DNA from: an uncultured Prevotella sp.
Lineage (GTDB): Bacteria > Bacteroidota > Bacteroidia > Bacteroidales > Bacteroidaceae
Reading direction: 5' to 3'
DNA length: 26,305 nt
NCBI GenBank assembly: GCA_900770515.1
Contig: CAAHDP010000083.1
Span: 1-26,305, forward strand
In this document: in pieces, positions 19,401 through 24,120 of the stretch
Numbering within the stretch: position 1 is the first letter of the stretch
How the letters are laid out: each line of letters begins with the position of its first letter
Notes under the pieces: generated by a model
Databases searched by the model: none
Told to the model about the DNA's origin: nothing
What the model saw: the letters and a program-made list of their open reading frames with translations, nothing else
Translations under genes and position numbers: made by a program

Positions 19401-19655
19401 GCCTCCCTTCGGTGCCTTGTAGATGTGGCCGGTAATATCCTCGTAGCCTTTCACCCAGATTTCATCGCCAGCCTTGGCTCGGCTCAGCGCATTTTCCAGG
19501 GTGATAGCTTGAGTCCATGATGAGCCGTCACCACCGTCAGTTGCCTCAGCTGTTACATGATAGGTCTTGCTGCCCTGTGCGAACAGGGAGCTGACACAGC
19601 TCAGGAGGATGAGGACTGCTATGATTTTCCTGTATGTCGTATGTTGTATTCTCAT
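7491..19655 (-). CDS. Giant secreted multi-module beta-helix protein, probable fimbrial tip adhesin
   Basis: This 4054-residue protein starts with a signal peptide (about residues 1-26, ending SLFAQ). About eight modules follow. Most open with a strand and GDGSSWDNA-type block (for example ADGSSWDNAMNDIQEAIN), then a VWVAAGTY-like strand and a VYGGF segment. They continue with parallel beta-helix coils rich in GG(A/G)IY and FxxN pairs, and many close with DIGAYE or a variant. This is the 'choice-of-anchor Q' / right-handed beta-helix style, with coils like chlamydial Pmp repeats. Residues about 3543-4054 form a different C-terminal region, ending in IxVYxxxG...VxVxxxG...KIALK, which resembles a type IX secretion sorting domain. 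The gene starts 13 nt after a fimbrillin-like gene and closes the fimbrial operon, the position of Mfa5 in Porphyromonas. It has no enzyme motif that I recognise, so adhesion is inferred. The frame is unbroken over 12 kb. Confidence 0.8.
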   Translation of the reverse strand: MRIQHTTYRKIIAVLILLSCVSSLFAQGSKTYHVTAEATDGGDGSSWTQAITLENALSRAKAGDEIWVKGYEDITGHIYKAPKGGFVLPSGVAMYGGFAGDETIKNDLPTGRHKYQMKYQTALVGDIGTNDKASQQLIIYPENTTRTDNATHVLTLQMGVTQDNTNDGNKPTIVSGFLIAAGNASGENTSANGRGGGIYVVNNSNDGNAQSRFFRISQCNFANNYGMRGGAIYVDISCTNQQSAISYCSFFNNVAGKRGTSENEGGGMWIDGTATVYNCNINNNTNGGIRLSGTSKIVNCSVIANTVSAADLTTDGASNSNGGGAVYNTVLWHSTTLSKQDTRPAFYSCAFPEVKVTNPDTNTDANGNVWISYENHGIEPAPWFKQSAVTQGYDFSFSSNLKQLYSTAFTFEETSALLNKGKLEYYKNLVVDANLETASTDIMGRTRYQTSTIDIGAYEYARMKPGRIRYVKPQKEGLADGSSWDNAMNDIQEAINDLAEKAPDEKGEVWVAAGTYEVNKRILADDASSPVSLLMKNGISVYGSFKGTEQKRSERIEESVDLKPWGWEQESIIRGSGFKGSDDASWNNNDEAWNIQNSRSYHVVWFAPLPREKAFTDEVYLEGFTIEGGTYNNTNAAQYAPDCGAGVYINDPSARMRYCTVRFCNPGMKESGTIKPRGGGIYCKDGQTEGNLVYDCSAYQGGGIYIDEAGFITRSMVTNCSAYQGAGVYLNGDANNSEKAYYQILATSVISNNTSTRNGAVYLDGHGLVINNTIANNYTNNTSDDADERSSYTGGVYIAQKGLLANNVIWNNSLLQHKSGSNSASMAQIYAAKPSEKTVQFYNNAISDVNAAKWTSTYQSGTISINTYYSGKGFKMDKEAPYNTVEAFNEKRGVLTDMKTVNYYWETLTGSRLRNVGISYALLPSSYLYQPKIDLSGKAISSVPSAGAYMADNHDLVFEKNDSKKRLRIYFDRSRELVDGTGQSWEKSYTSSTVDEVLDYLANIKDGDKVQVVTADNTTPEEFTISKNSGWEFEICSREGVFEPKIAYKCEETDARSCTFSVPPCLLPITVYGGYPGYSENPNPKDEDRAPIKYRTELNGNLNGSELNEGLYHLVRIEAGANITIDGYAFTHAYAAGTAYMPYGGGVLIGSMDQSSKPTTVKLKNCIFENNTATNGGAIATMPDAVNVKLELENCVINNNTSKDPLNPSPSELPSIIYLNKNQGSNNSLTLNHVSIINNEGVAPDNDLVKATSYAVGNKLNINGAWEGSECKNSMVINTLGKDGALNFSNPTNEVGAKMSGNVYYGGYSSFRPLTSSEQAGRIINSAQESNATATAKDITGEDRNLGGVPDLGAYEALLPKAGKIIYVRSYNQKYESISDANNDDQDGNPNFNILNESNTEYDGSSWDKAIIGNAMCDNTKARNGNDFYEKQSDNTLLSTTIDNTDYSQTNGKYRSETDSYGDFWTNSGNQDKQYLSGWGTYNKITNNRDERYISGLQYAVERAAELNKIKKDSVVVWVGAGIYTDYKGFVIRDNVKVYGGFPYEGYPGEDDRHPLLSQYVPARKEYENLKKTKYETILQIRKESPVYFTDSSKEMWYQEGKPKDGSKYSYTKTLINSGKTERHYVLYQPDVCLPTWSPSGDGNASRTDGNAVRYKGDKIDNVNYKDYEYAKWDGFSVRHGYIINYPGANRDGGAGVRVFRGVELENLIIVNNFNHGSRVRGGGLYMDGENSKISNSYLLRNLSYANSSESYGGGAYMIQGTGYNLVVANNRCYNGQSRGGGIFLESAKFYNNTIAYNMATNGTGIYHWQDANTGVSSQLSLYNCIIYDNYNNSKQITDQVNSAASGKMNPSHNCYMNSGNINNKFQESDGNFTGTDLAFPFEDKTYENGNDGVFRFRNARLKNNFRLNEADGLTGNDCLNGGTTNVGNGIILPETDMDYTNRIKDCAIDIGAYEADNTANITPQKKTNSANIIDYIYYVTQNGWGNRSGDSPENAACADKLQDVLTAAGKKFETANRGITDSNQKHQVFVKVAGYQADETGKRFTYHANTLADPSDPQSYTFLIPNGVCLMGGYYEGDQEGGKPKAGTYNWDNDKRDCISTYQTVLSAKTEVKEGSAVNQEVNGYHTVCFGKWPTGDYDVYNTSALTENTIIDGCRLIDGNASDKSGFKSMGGAAIVPRKAHVRNCEISDCQATLGGALMLLKGSIVSGSVIVRNKAQKGGAIYALRSNDQNEDTKKYHAYVISCTIAKNEATIGGGIYQEENSLIGGNSVIWGNSAQTDNNISGDVNYQSYDYLQGLGEYKEKFYPYNYCFVEKMALPANRMNTEMTSDLDSYFNDNKIFKPRAYSPLIDNGVEEEYVNVWKKSGISSYDITGKERTMTKKQTAGAYTSDLPAFDNTKLLKRLFVSQTGGEIVTEEEKAKYYGRSFLTPFNSLEAALDYINEAREKKVADDNTHFEILMTGGTYKPSKMRQNKDLSPEQNTIDRRLQSFTIPVNVDIFGSFSAKNLYSSTPVNPATGKETGDKFTNFGGKTLIPDGDIKDILAQRNSYYMTDKNKNGLIEPWEFQNPTILSGDIKASEKERNVYHVVYSNAGSTNTSTTSNNEVVLDGITIMNGETLTQLKSEEGGTDEVAEIGRGGGIYTNRVNYTLNRCRLMKNSGLHGGAIYANNASLDIIGSTISGNRDVSEKASQDEVTKPGKGGAIYLYLTKSENGNLHIVNSLLANNDVTCGRYTGTQNSQGGAIYIRRANDAGNMPEGYQDAYIVNSLIVNNKAKQDGAIHVDNEVTSGTITPILYNTAIWGNESTGNSVLLQRKHMRNCAWDELPESTTSTVKDGNIKLNKENIASDGPRFTEPTTTKGYEGYKPDAKWNPQAISVLTDAGDGKKDADDANETGAYKDWWEVHQKRLAEYGYPSEYIRPVSGTYNRYVGPKDENGDVAEKPIDIGMYEFQYVFKFTDFEKVYIGTEEKGKGDGSSWDNQSTDLRGAIIAMANPSGNVSTGTTTNNNRKVFVRGGTYYSPTYSSYDAFSLIVNNDEKAKYITSIELIGGCTGSKNADGTEVQDFSKPSVLIENPAKVGETTNLLNIVTNGKPVTISGFTFQNQSGVGVNAKINNDQAGTGEKMRLHHCAFRKKNRIGMVVNNRKGYGINMWNVLFADGNGNGLTIYGSQSADITNATFVCNKDTAVSGTDHVYNSVAWKNGTQNLKTDNKNVVIDSSIKNGDVLRGPNFVDPNNGDYRIRPSLMLLDKGSNDKYQQNANINSEKDLGNTARLIGDNIDIGAYECDTKMIQIIYVKEGSAVTGTGESWDNPTNDLQGAINLAELYANKNAGKYGYVFVDRNLKADNVNISMPGVKMFGSMREEKSSKTEPEAIVKDLLTQRKGIIESASQSTINGLTLNSGTTDTRMCLVDGFKVSGNVSLQGNSMLSTSILDANAKVTGDASGLLYNSLALGIVENVKSVNVTASGELPSPDGSAANRTSVITYNKYVKDDYWKYQLDETDNANINANTDANQTKGCIDMVMHNHDLAGNQRIRANVDNGCFETWYLTEDAEAKKADYPHGKSVVYVMTEDKELKLDNGFYTETNPFSPGFLLLKHHAGLRGNNSYVNLTNFAVERNLKAGTNFFSMPFKATNMEVSGTDKPADGSVIAYYYNAATRAKYDYKFDQNESEAWVRGVDNQRNFTAGFRMDANGNKTVRFYGISYTEKDGSANKSLLDKITLVQNNNQQPWSDSNDGGLKFTHKENMGWNLFGSPYLCAMNYSDMEYGRVIYQCEENGSYKAINTYDLTTGVSTDGYIPAMDAVFTQTATLDNSESVIVGHSEARAKTAYQTTRALDIAITQSNRNSRAGNGTPADDQLQLNAVPAQEAKSDFDLGSDGVKWMTSQNAQIYATRNGGRYSLLSAISIEAEQSIGISLPETGEYTISIPEECDANEYETVWLKDKETGKAIDLKEDDYRFHASQAGEQNHRFTISFNRMATDMKSDISIQAIGFRTIVLKGLQPNDLISVYAADGVLALQKKAKAEKEQVRTAIQGNVIVEVTRGGKQVAVRKIALK
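9030..19600 (-). repeat. About eight tandem diverged beta-helix modules inside the giant gene
   Basis: Module ends were placed at the DIGAYE-like motif. In window coordinates these lie near 18285, 16810, 15590, 13795, 12490, 10815, 9810 and 9030, so modules are about 457, 491, 407, 598, 435, 559, 335 and 260 residues. The ends read DIGAYE, SAGAYM, DLGAYE, DIGAYE, TAGAYT, DIGMYE, DIGAYE and DNGCFE in that order. At least 20 GGxIY-like coils occur in modules 1-6 and almost none in 7-8. The copies are strongly diverged at DNA level, which indicates old duplications rather than recent tandem copying. Confidence 0.6.
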
Positions 19656-19668
19656 GCTGAAAAGAGTT

Positions 19669-20862
19669 TTATATGTTGAAATTGTTGATCGTGATATTTT
19701 CCTTTGTGAGCTGAGTACCCGATATTTTTACATTGATCTTGTACCAGCGAGCTGGGATAAAGCCATCTTTCAGATTGCTCATGTCAAATGTTACGTTGTA
19801 TTTCCCTGTCGTTCCTTCTTTCTCTGTGTCAAGCTTGAAGGTGAGGCGAGGAGGAATGGCTCCGTCTGGGAAGGTATAATGATATACTCTTCCGTTACGC
19901 TTGCTGATTTCCGAGGTGTTCACAAAGGTTGTGTGGCCGCTTACCGAAGTCCTGGAAGATACTTCTTGGTGGTAAAGGGTATAAAGGGTAGGGAAGAGTC
20001 TACCATTCCCGGAGCCGGAAATGGTTGATTCTTGATTTGCCTGTTCTCCGTGATAAGTAAACTGGCTTACTTTCACGTTGGTATATTTCAGATTTCCATC
20101 CTTGTCTTTCTCATAGGCTCCCTTGGCATCCCATTGGATGTCAATCTTGGCAGCCAGTCTGCCCAGTACCATGCGCCAGTATTGTTTGGTGTTGATATCG
20201 GCATTGATGTTTTTTTCTACTATTACTTCTCTGTCGGTTGTCTGTGGCTGGTTCTTGTCCAGCTTGAGTGCATAGCCTGTGGCTACGCTGATAAATTTGG
20301 CTATGTCCGTAGTGCCGCCGCTTGGTTTGGCATAGTCGTTGCTAATCTGTAAATTATAAATGTCTGGGTTATGGTCTTGTCCGTCTTTTGCGATGTCATC
20401 TAGCATCTTCTCCAGATCCAGCCCCTGTCCGCTACTATAGGTAACCCCATAAACGCAACAGGTACCTAAAGGCAGATACATCGTATAGGTGCGAAAGCCG
20501 TTGGCATCAGGTCCTGAAAGGGTTGAGGTGGGATGGGGGACGAGGGTTCCCCGGTCGAATTCTTTCTTGGTATAGGTGTCGTAATATACCATTTTCAGGG
20601 GTGCTCCATCTATGATTTCGTCGCCTTGGGCCTTTTTCTTATAGGCAACGATGATGGTGAGCCGGTCCCAGTCCTCCATGTCGTGGGTGTCTTCTCCCGG
20701 GTCTCCGACGCGGGTGCTTGACTTGTCGTTAGGCACGGAGAGGGTGAGCGAGATGGGTGCCAACGTGTCCTTTGGCCTCTCCTCGCTCTGCTCGCTTCCG
20801 CTGCATCCAGCCAGCATGATAAGCGATAGTATCGCAAATATGTATTTCGTAATATGTTTCAT
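19669..20862 (-). CDS. Fimbrillin-like lipoprotein (accessory or tip subunit, Mfa3/Mfa4-like position)
   Basis: This 397-residue protein has a lipoprotein signal ending LAGC (C20). The mature part begins with a charged linker, and then strands such as DWDRLTIIVAYKK and RTYMYLPLGTCCVYGVTY, typical of the fimbrillin fold. The C-terminal half has RWYKINVKISG, common before the last strand of fimbrillins, and it ends ITINNFNI, a hydrophobic donor-type strand. Fimbrial lipoproteins of this class are lipidated, carried to the outer membrane, processed, and polymerised by strand exchange. The gene lies 13 nt before the giant adhesin and 54 nt after the anchor gene, so it may join the shaft to the tip protein. 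The subfamily is not certain because the sequence is diverged. Confidence 0.68.
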   Translation of the reverse strand: MKHITKYIFAILSLIMLAGCSGSEQSEERPKDTLAPISLTLSVPNDKSSTRVGDPGEDTHDMEDWDRLTIIVAYKKKAQGDEIIDGAPLKMVYYDTYTKKEFDRGTLVPHPTSTLSGPDANGFRTYTMYLPLGTCCVYGVTYSSGQGLDLEKMLDDIAKDGQDHNPDIYNLQISNDYAKPSGGTTDIAKFISVATGYALKLDKNQPQTTDREVIVEKNINADINTKQYWRMVLGRLAAKIDIQWDAKGAYEKDKDGNLKYTNVKVSQFTYHGEQANQESTISGSGNGRLFPTLYTLYHQEVSSRTSVSGHTTFVNTSEISKRNGRVYHYTFPDGAIPPRLTFKLDTEKEGTTGKYNVTFDMSNLKDGFIPARWYKINVKISGTQLTKENITINNFNI

Positions 20863-20888
20863 GTATCAAATCTTTATAGCCGTTGAAT

Positions 20889-20916
20889 TCTTCACTCTTC
20901 ACTCTTCATTCTTCAC
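20889..20916 (-). repeat. Four tandem heptamers between two fimbrial genes
   Basis: Four consecutive 7-mers (plus strand TCTTCAC, TCTTCAC, TCTTCAT, TCTTCAC) fill 20889-20916. They touch the stop codon (20917-20919) of the FimB/Mfa2-type gene. On the transcript they read GTGAAGA-type. A change of copy number would alter the distance to the next start codon at 20862, and with it possibly translational coupling. Confidence 0.75.
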
Positions 20917-21891
20917 TTAAATCTCCACATTGTGGCTTCCACCTGGTTTCCAGTCAAGTTTCACGCTTACGCCTACGGCGGTGTTACTGGTAGAGAGCGA
21001 ACCGTCTTCCTTCAGTCGGGTCTTGATAATCTTAAGCTTGCCGGCTTTCAGCGGTTCGTTCATGGTGAAGATGGTTTCGGTGTATTTGCCGTTCACCTTG
21101 GTGATGACGTGGTAGCGCCATTCCGGTTTGATGCTCGGGAAGCAGACTGTGTAGAGGGCATCGTGGGTTGGAATGGAGTTGGTGATGAAATCCTGGTTGA
21201 TTCTCTTTGCCCTGACCATCGTGTTGAGGCTGGAAGAATAGGTGCTGTCGTTCACCTGGAATTGGGTTGCCATGCCTTCTACAAATCCCCAGAGTTCGGT
21301 GGGCTGTACCTTGCTTTGGTCGACAACCACCACAGCTGCGCTGTTTGCCATATAGAGCGTGGTTTGCAGGTCGTGTTCGAAATCGTTCTCGTCGATGGTG
21401 AGTCGGGAAGTGAACAATCCGATGTTGTGGCTGTTGATGGTATCTTTAGCCTCTTGCTGCAAAGCGAGTGATTTACAGGAATTTGCGTTGGTGATTGTCA
21501 CATTGTCTGCGCATCCCGTGTTGGCGAGAGAGAGGTTCTGATAGTTGTTGCGTGGCAGATAGATGGTGTAGGATACCGAGTTGGCCCCCATCTTGTTTGT
21601 CTCGTGGTGGGAGAGTTCTTCGCCTACGAAGAAGGAGAGGTCGTTGTCGTGGGCATGGTCGGTGAATACCTTACTGAGTGCCTGTTTCAGCCGGGCTGCA
21701 ATCTCCTGTTCTTCGATGAGGTTCAGATCCACGTCAATCACGGTGTTGATCTGCGTATTGAGTTGCAGATTATATTGTATCTTATACTCTTTTCCGCAGT
21801 CGCTCATATCTTCATCAATGCATGAAGATAAACTGGTGATGAGGCTGATGGTCATCACGGATGCCAGTAAAGTGTTATATAGTTTTTTCAT
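20917..21891 (-). CDS. FimB/Mfa2-family fimbrial anchor lipoprotein
   Basis: A protein of 324 residues counted from MKKLYN. Its lipoprotein signal ends LSSC (C24), followed at once by the family hallmark CIDEDMSDCG (C24 and C32). Next come beta strands (YKIQYNLQLN, SVSYTIYLPRNNYQ) and a C-terminal VSVKLDWKPGGSHNVEI, all typical of the FimB/Mfa2 group. In Porphyromonas this subunit stays lipid-anchored in the outer membrane, ends fimbrial growth and sets length. The frame remains open to a TTG at 21921, which has a GGAGG element just ahead. I prefer the ATG at 21891 because it gives a standard lipoprotein signal, but the longer form is possible. The gene comes 355 nt after the major fimbrillin gene, with hairpins between. 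Confidence 0.82.
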   Translation of the reverse strand: MKKLYNTLLASVMTISLITSLSSCIDEDMSDCGKEYKIQYNLQLNTQINTVIDVDLNLIEEQEIAARLKQALSKVFTDHAHDNDLSFFVGEELSHHETNKMGANSVSYTIYLPRNNYQNLSLANTGCADNVTITNANSCKSLALQQEAKDTINSHNIGLFTSRLTIDENDFEHDLQTTLYMANSAAVVVVDQSKVQPTELWGFVEGMATQFQVNDSTYSSSLNTMVRAKRINQDFITNSIPTHDALYTVCFPSIKPEWRYHVITKVNGKYTETIFTMNEPLKAGKLKIIKTRLKEDGSLSTSNTAVGVSVKLDWKPGGSHNVEI

Positions 21892-21956
21892 TGTACTTTT
21901 TGCATTCTTAATGTTCGACAATCTTCCTCCACAAATATGATTATAATTTGCGATTT

Positions 21957-22028
21957 CTATTGCACACTACACGGAAGTTCAGCAAATAGCGGTGTATAAG
22001 GTTGTTATGTGAGTGTAGTGTGCAATAG
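21957..22028. repeat. Perfect 16-bp inverted repeat around a 40-bp spacer
   Basis: CTATTGCACACTACAC (21957-21972) is the exact reverse complement of 22013-22028. The 40-bp spacer (21973-22012) is not itself symmetric. It lies directly upstream of the anchor-gene start. It could form a long stem in the mRNA, be the border of an interspersed element, or be the substrate of a site-specific recombinase. Confidence 0.85.
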
Positions 22029-22187
22029 TTTTCGAGATTTCTACGTATGCTGCGACACGCTGATTTCGAAAGCCTGTTTCCGAAGGCAAGTATAGGCGAT
22101 AGCGGAGTGGAATTCCGCTCATTTCGCAAAGAGCCTAGGTATGGCAGCTAACTTGCCTGCCAAGCCCCATTTGTGTTTCTAGAAAGT

Positions 22188-22220
22188 TCCCCCGCACGCC
22201 CTTTAAGAACGTGTGGGGGA
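22188..22220 (-). terminator. GC-rich hairpin behind the major fimbrillin (attenuator-like)
   Basis: TCCCCCGCACG (22188-22198) pairs with CGTGTGGGGGA (22210-22220) in an 11-bp stem with one wobble pair and an 11-nt loop, beginning 27 nt after the mfa1-type stop codon. On the leftward transcript only a weak T-run follows (AACTTTCT). It is therefore likely to be a partial terminator or 3'-end stabiliser that keeps major subunit levels above those of the downstream minor subunits. Confidence 0.6.
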
Positions 22221-22246
22221 TAAGCTATCGTTTTATTCTGTCTGGC

Positions 22247-24085
22247 TTAAAGTTCTACATCGAATGTAATACCAGATTCCCACTTGAGATCTACAGCAAG
22301 ACCTACGTTGATCTTTGATGTACGCAGATCAGGGATACAGTTATATGCCTTCTTCAAGTCCTTGATCGTGAAGTTTGCAACTGTAGTGTGATCCTTGACG
22401 AATACATGGTCAACTGTTGAACCGCTAGGTTTTGTCACTCCGTTTGCTGTTAAATCAAGCGTACCAGCTAAATAGAATTTGCTGCCTTCTGGTATCAAGC
22501 CATCTGCTCCATAGAAGTCTGTAGCTTTATTTTCTAATTCAATTACAACATTGACTTTGCTTTGTGTTGCACTTTCAGATGACGTATCCTTGTTGTCCAA
22601 TACCAATGTATAGTTGTATGGTAACGTTGTTGTATCTACAGCTTTTGCCGTAAAGGTTTTACCGCCATTCATGTCATTATCATAAATGGTGTATTTGAAA
22701 TCTGCTGGCTTGGTTGCTGATTCTGGCTCGAAGTCCCATTTAACACCTGCAGGTTGACCGCCAATCAAGATACCTGTTACTGGAAAGCTCTTATCATCTA
22801 CGGTTATGGTGTTGTTTGATTCAGAACTTACTATTTTTTGTGCATTGTCTTCTAGCGAAGTACTTGTGCATTTGATACTTGATTTCAAGCATGCTACACC
22901 ATATTGAACAGGGTTTTGTAATGCCACAAAGAGAGTGTTGTTTTTAACCATATTATCGTATTCATTCCAAATTCCCTCTGTTCCAGCCAACCATTCATCA
23001 TATTTTGGTAAGTCTGTGAGTTTTGACTTGTCGGTTGTTGATGTCTTGATTGGAGAACTTACAAAATACGCCAATTCTGAAGGGTAAGTGATAGTCTTAT
23101 AGTCAATCAAATCGCTGCCTGTCGTGGTTGTTCCTGCAGTAGCGGTTTCAAACATAAAACCATTAGTTGTATCAAACTTTACTCTGACTACACCATCTGG
23201 TAAGAACAAACCTCTTGGGAAGTCTACTGATACCTCCTGGCAATTTGCAATAATAGCATTTGCCATCTCAGTCGTTACACCCTGACTTTTAATAGCGGCC
23301 TTCAAGTGATTGATAAAGCTATTTACGGAATTAGCAGAACCTGCTTTCAACTTGATAAACGTGTTGTAGAGAGTATGTAAAATCTTGTCATCGTTATTTG
23401 CAGACTCTTCTGTTCCTATCTCAGACCACTTTTGACCATCACTTGTTTCCGTATTTGCAATTTCATTCAGTCTGTACAATATGGCTTGGCCTTTGTCGTT
23501 AAAGTCGTTATTCTTATGGATAGCTTCCAAATTGAATTTGAAATCCGATAAATTAGGCTTGGCATCATCCTTAAAATTTTCATAAGGATTTGTCAAGGAA
23601 CCTGCTTCGAAATTAGTCTTGTTTGCAGGCCCCGATGCTACAGTTTTGGTTCTTATAGCTTTAGCATACAAAATCATATTCGTTGTTCCTACCGGAATTG
23701 CAATATCGCTATAGATGCGACGATAGTCGTTGGGGCTACTTGGTGGGGGGGTACGGGTTCCAATTCTAATAGTTCTCGTTGAAATTGTGTTCGACTCACT
23801 AGTAGGAACTTTGTCGAATGCAAACATCTCAATATCCTTCAATCCCAAGAAGATGTTGCTGTTTTGGGTATTTTCCGCAGTCATACGTGTCGAAACTCTA
23901 GCATTTCCACCACTCTCATTTCCTGCATAAGGAATATTAATGACGAACTGTGTCTTCACCACCTGTCCTGCCACACCTGATCCTCCTGCCAGAGGATCTT
24001 CTGAATCTGATGAGCAGGAAGTGAATCCTGCTGCGCTGGCAAGAAGCATTGCACTTGCCAAGCTAAATAGCTGAAATCTTTTCAT
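22247..24085 (-). CDS. Mfa1-family major fimbrillin lipoprotein
   Basis: This 612-residue protein has a lipoprotein signal (MKRFQLFSLASAMLLASAAG, then FTSC; C24). The mature N-terminus is low in hydrophobics and contains arginines (for example VSTRMTAEN) that could serve as the protease site removing the first strand. The sequence then fits the Mfa1 fold: FLGLKDIEMFAFDK, PVGTTNMILYAKAI, and a C-terminal LAVDLKWESGITFDVEL, the classic last strand of Mfa1-type subunits that donates into the next subunit. It would be the shaft subunit of surface fimbriae. It sits 35 nt behind the outer-membrane DUF3575/OmpA gene and before a hairpin. By eye its coding DNA is more AT-rich than the neighbouring genes, as often seen for variable surface antigens. 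Confidence 0.85.
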   Translation of the reverse strand: MKRFQLFSLASAMLLASAAGFTSCSSDSEDPLAGGSGVAGQVVKTQFVINIPYAGNESGGNARVSTRMTAENTQNSNIFLGLKDIEMFAFDKVPTSESNTISTRTIRIGTRTPPPSSPNDYRRIYSDIAIPVGTTNMILYAKAIRTKTVASGPANKTNFEAGSLTNPYENFKDDAKPNLSDFKFNLEAIHKNNDFNDKGQAILYRLNEIANTETSDGQKWSEIGTEESANNDDKILHTLYNTFIKLKAGSANSVNSFINHLKAAIKSQGVTTEMANAIIANCQEVSVDFPRGLFLPDGVVRVKFDTTNGFMFETATAGTTTTGSDLIDYKTITYPSELAYFVSSPIKTSTTDKSKLTDLPKYDEWLAGTEGIWNEYDNMVKNNTLFVALQNPVQYGVACLKSSIKCTSTSLEDNAQKIVSSESNNTITVDDKSFPVTGILIGGQPAGVKWDFEPESATKPADFKYTIYDNDMNGGKTFTAKAVDTTTLPYNYTLVLDNKDTSSESATQSKVNVVIELENKATDFYGADGLIPEGSKFYLAGTLDLTANGVTKPSGSTVDHVFVKDHTTVANFTIKDLKKAYNCIPDLRTSKINVGLAVDLKWESGITFDVEL

Positions 24086-24120
24086 AACTTTAGTCAGATT
24101 TTAGTATATTAATAATCTTG

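Larger units (their letters stand above)
21922..22246 (-). other. mfa1-mfa2 intergenic region rich in inverted repeats
   Basis: This stretch of about 325 bp lies between the major fimbrillin stop and the anchor gene. It holds a GC-rich hairpin (22188-22220), a short palindrome AGCGGA/TCCGCT near 22100-22118, and a perfect 16-bp inverted repeat (21957-21972 and 22013-22028). An open frame of 62 codons on the minus strand (21941-22129) has no recognisable features and follows the inverted repeats, so I read the stretch as structured non-coding DNA, perhaps an interspersed repeat. Confidence 0.5.

Noticed and set aside
9030..19600. CRISPR-like or satellite repeats in the giant gene
   Set aside because: The repeats are protein-level motifs of variable spacing within one open frame; there are no identical DNA repeats with regular spacers.
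21892..21921. TTG start with a GGAGG element for the anchor lipoprotein
   Set aside because: It would put ten polar residues before an otherwise standard lipoprotein signal. Bacteroidetes rarely depend on this element, so the ATG at 21891 is preferred.
21973..22012. Invertible promoter between the 16-bp repeats
   Set aside because: Neither orientation of the 40-bp spacer contains a full TAnnTTTG box, and no recombinase gene is in the window. It is therefore kept only as a possibility and not called as a regulatory feature.
21941..22129. Minus-strand open frame of 62 codons in the mfa1-mfa2 gap
   Set aside because: It runs across inverted repeats, with a basic composition and no hydrophobic core or family motif. 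It is more likely structured non-coding or repeat DNA.
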